Positions 63,632 to 64,000 of a stretch of DNA of 64,000 bases are shown here, piece after piece (position 1 is the stretch's first letter; each line of letters starts with the position of its first letter). The translations under genes and the position numbers were made by a program. This DNA is from CALFBG01 sp045110315 (GTDB lineage: Bacteria; Bacteroidota; Bacteroidia; Chitinophagales; Saprospiraceae): the NCBI GenBank assembly GCA_045110315.1, contig JBGCFY010000074.1, forward strand, positions 9,353 to 73,352. Reading direction: 5' to 3'. The notes beneath the pieces are model-generated. The model ran no database searches. It saw only the letters and a list, made by a program, of their open reading frames with translations, and was not told the DNA's origin.

Positions 63632-64000
63632 TCAGAAGACACTGGACGACCTCGTTGGCGGTTTTTTCCTTGCTTTTTCCACCAACGACTAATTGTTCGA
63701 GCAGTGGGTATTGATAAACTAGGGTAATCTTTAACCAATTTGCTATACACATAGGTAGCTCCTTGGTTGTTATCTCTTATTTCATTAATAGCATCAAGTA
63801 CTGCTTGTGGGAAAACTGAGGTTCGACCACATCCTGAATAATTATTATCTAATACTGATAATCCTTGCTTTTTATAGGAATACCAGATCTTTTTTGCTCC
63901 TGACTCTGAACAACCTAGAGCCAGAGATATTTCCTTAAAGCTTTCTCCTTTTTCTTTGCGAGATATTATTTTTTCACGAACAGCATAGCTAAGTGCTTTT
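63616..64000 (-). CDS. IS481-like transposase, HTH part (upstream frame, partial)
   Basis: About 127 codons from the window edge to the TAG at 63616. It begins inside the gene: KALSYAVREKIISRKEKGESFKEISLALGCSESGAKKIW is a helix-turn-helix segment, and TARTISRWWKKQGKNRQRGRP a second one. It reads through the run GAAAAAAAAC and then stops after KKLG. Slipping back one base at the A8 run gives RPVSSEKKTWVEQAHHTWQID and continues into the catalytic frame, so one fused transposase is plausible. The start codon is outside the window. Confidence 0.7.
   Translation of the reverse strand, partial: KALSYAVREKIISRKEKGESFKEISLALGCSESGAKKIWYSYKKQGLSVLDNNYSGCGRTSVFPQAVLDAINEIRDNNQGATYVYSKLVKDYPSLSIPTARTISRWWKKQGKNRQRGRPVSSEKKLG

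Overview
The window is AT-rich chromosomal DNA from a member of the Bacteroidota, most likely a Saprospiraceae-like lineage. Family-level evidence: a type IX secretion C-terminal sorting domain, the futalosine menaquinone gene mqnC, DUF4837 and DUF2723 proteins, PorT-like barrels, a cytoplasmic infB with a very long acidic linker, and several TAnnTTTG promoter -7 elements typical of the phylum. Almost all genes are housekeeping or ordinary accessory genes; species-level identity is inference.

Layout. 0-1.4 kb: 3' end of bamA with a strong terminator. 1.5-8.2 kb (minus): an O-antigen-ligase-like membrane protein, then infB, nusA and rimP, the classical rimP-nusA-infB cluster transcribed right to left. 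8.7-15.6 kb (plus): mqnC, purine nucleoside phosphorylase, uvrA and a GH3-family protein. 16.7-24.1 kb (minus): a TPR protein, an ECF sigma factor with a putative membrane anti-sigma factor and a Spy-like periplasmic protein, a KirBac-type potassium channel and a CotH-kinase protein. 24.7-38.4 kb (mostly plus): acyltransferase, T9SS cargo, ligA, a TlpA-like thioredoxin lipoprotein, a VanX-type dipeptidase, a MoxR ATPase, an SRPBCC/GyrI-like protein, a dihaem cytochrome (minus), a DUF4837 lipoprotein, and a second sigma factor followed by a putative anti-sigma/TPR protein. 38.5-47.2 kb: htpG, a small ORF, a tandem array of structured RNAs, an M28 peptidase, rpiB and a large DUF2723 membrane protein. 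47.7-51.3 kb (plus): a DUF4834-like small protein, an RluA-type pseudouridine synthase, thiL and a membrane MutS-like protein. 51.4-62.6 kb: two unknown proteins (one with a 13-Gln microsatellite), a two-component system with a propeller sensor, trmB, an alpha/beta hydrolase, two outer-membrane barrels and an AAA ATPase/VWA pair. The right edge holds an IS481-like transposase read by a probable -1 frameshift.

The most unusual content is non-coding. (1) At 41.1-41.7 kb three tandem copies of a roughly 140-160 nt RNA each end in a long terminator hairpin whose stem varies with compensation while its G6-containing loop is invariant; C-rich tracts near the 5' ends could pair with that loop. (2) A dispersed MITE-like repeat with termini TAAGTACC...GGTACTTA occurs as four long and several internally deleted copies, and repeatedly abuts or supplies stop codons. 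(3) A separate hairpin element at 35.2 kb is flanked by a 12-bp direct repeat. (4) A GAAGTTGTTTAAAA motif recurs, often as inverted pairs, in intergenic regions. No rRNA, tRNA or CRISPR array was recognised.
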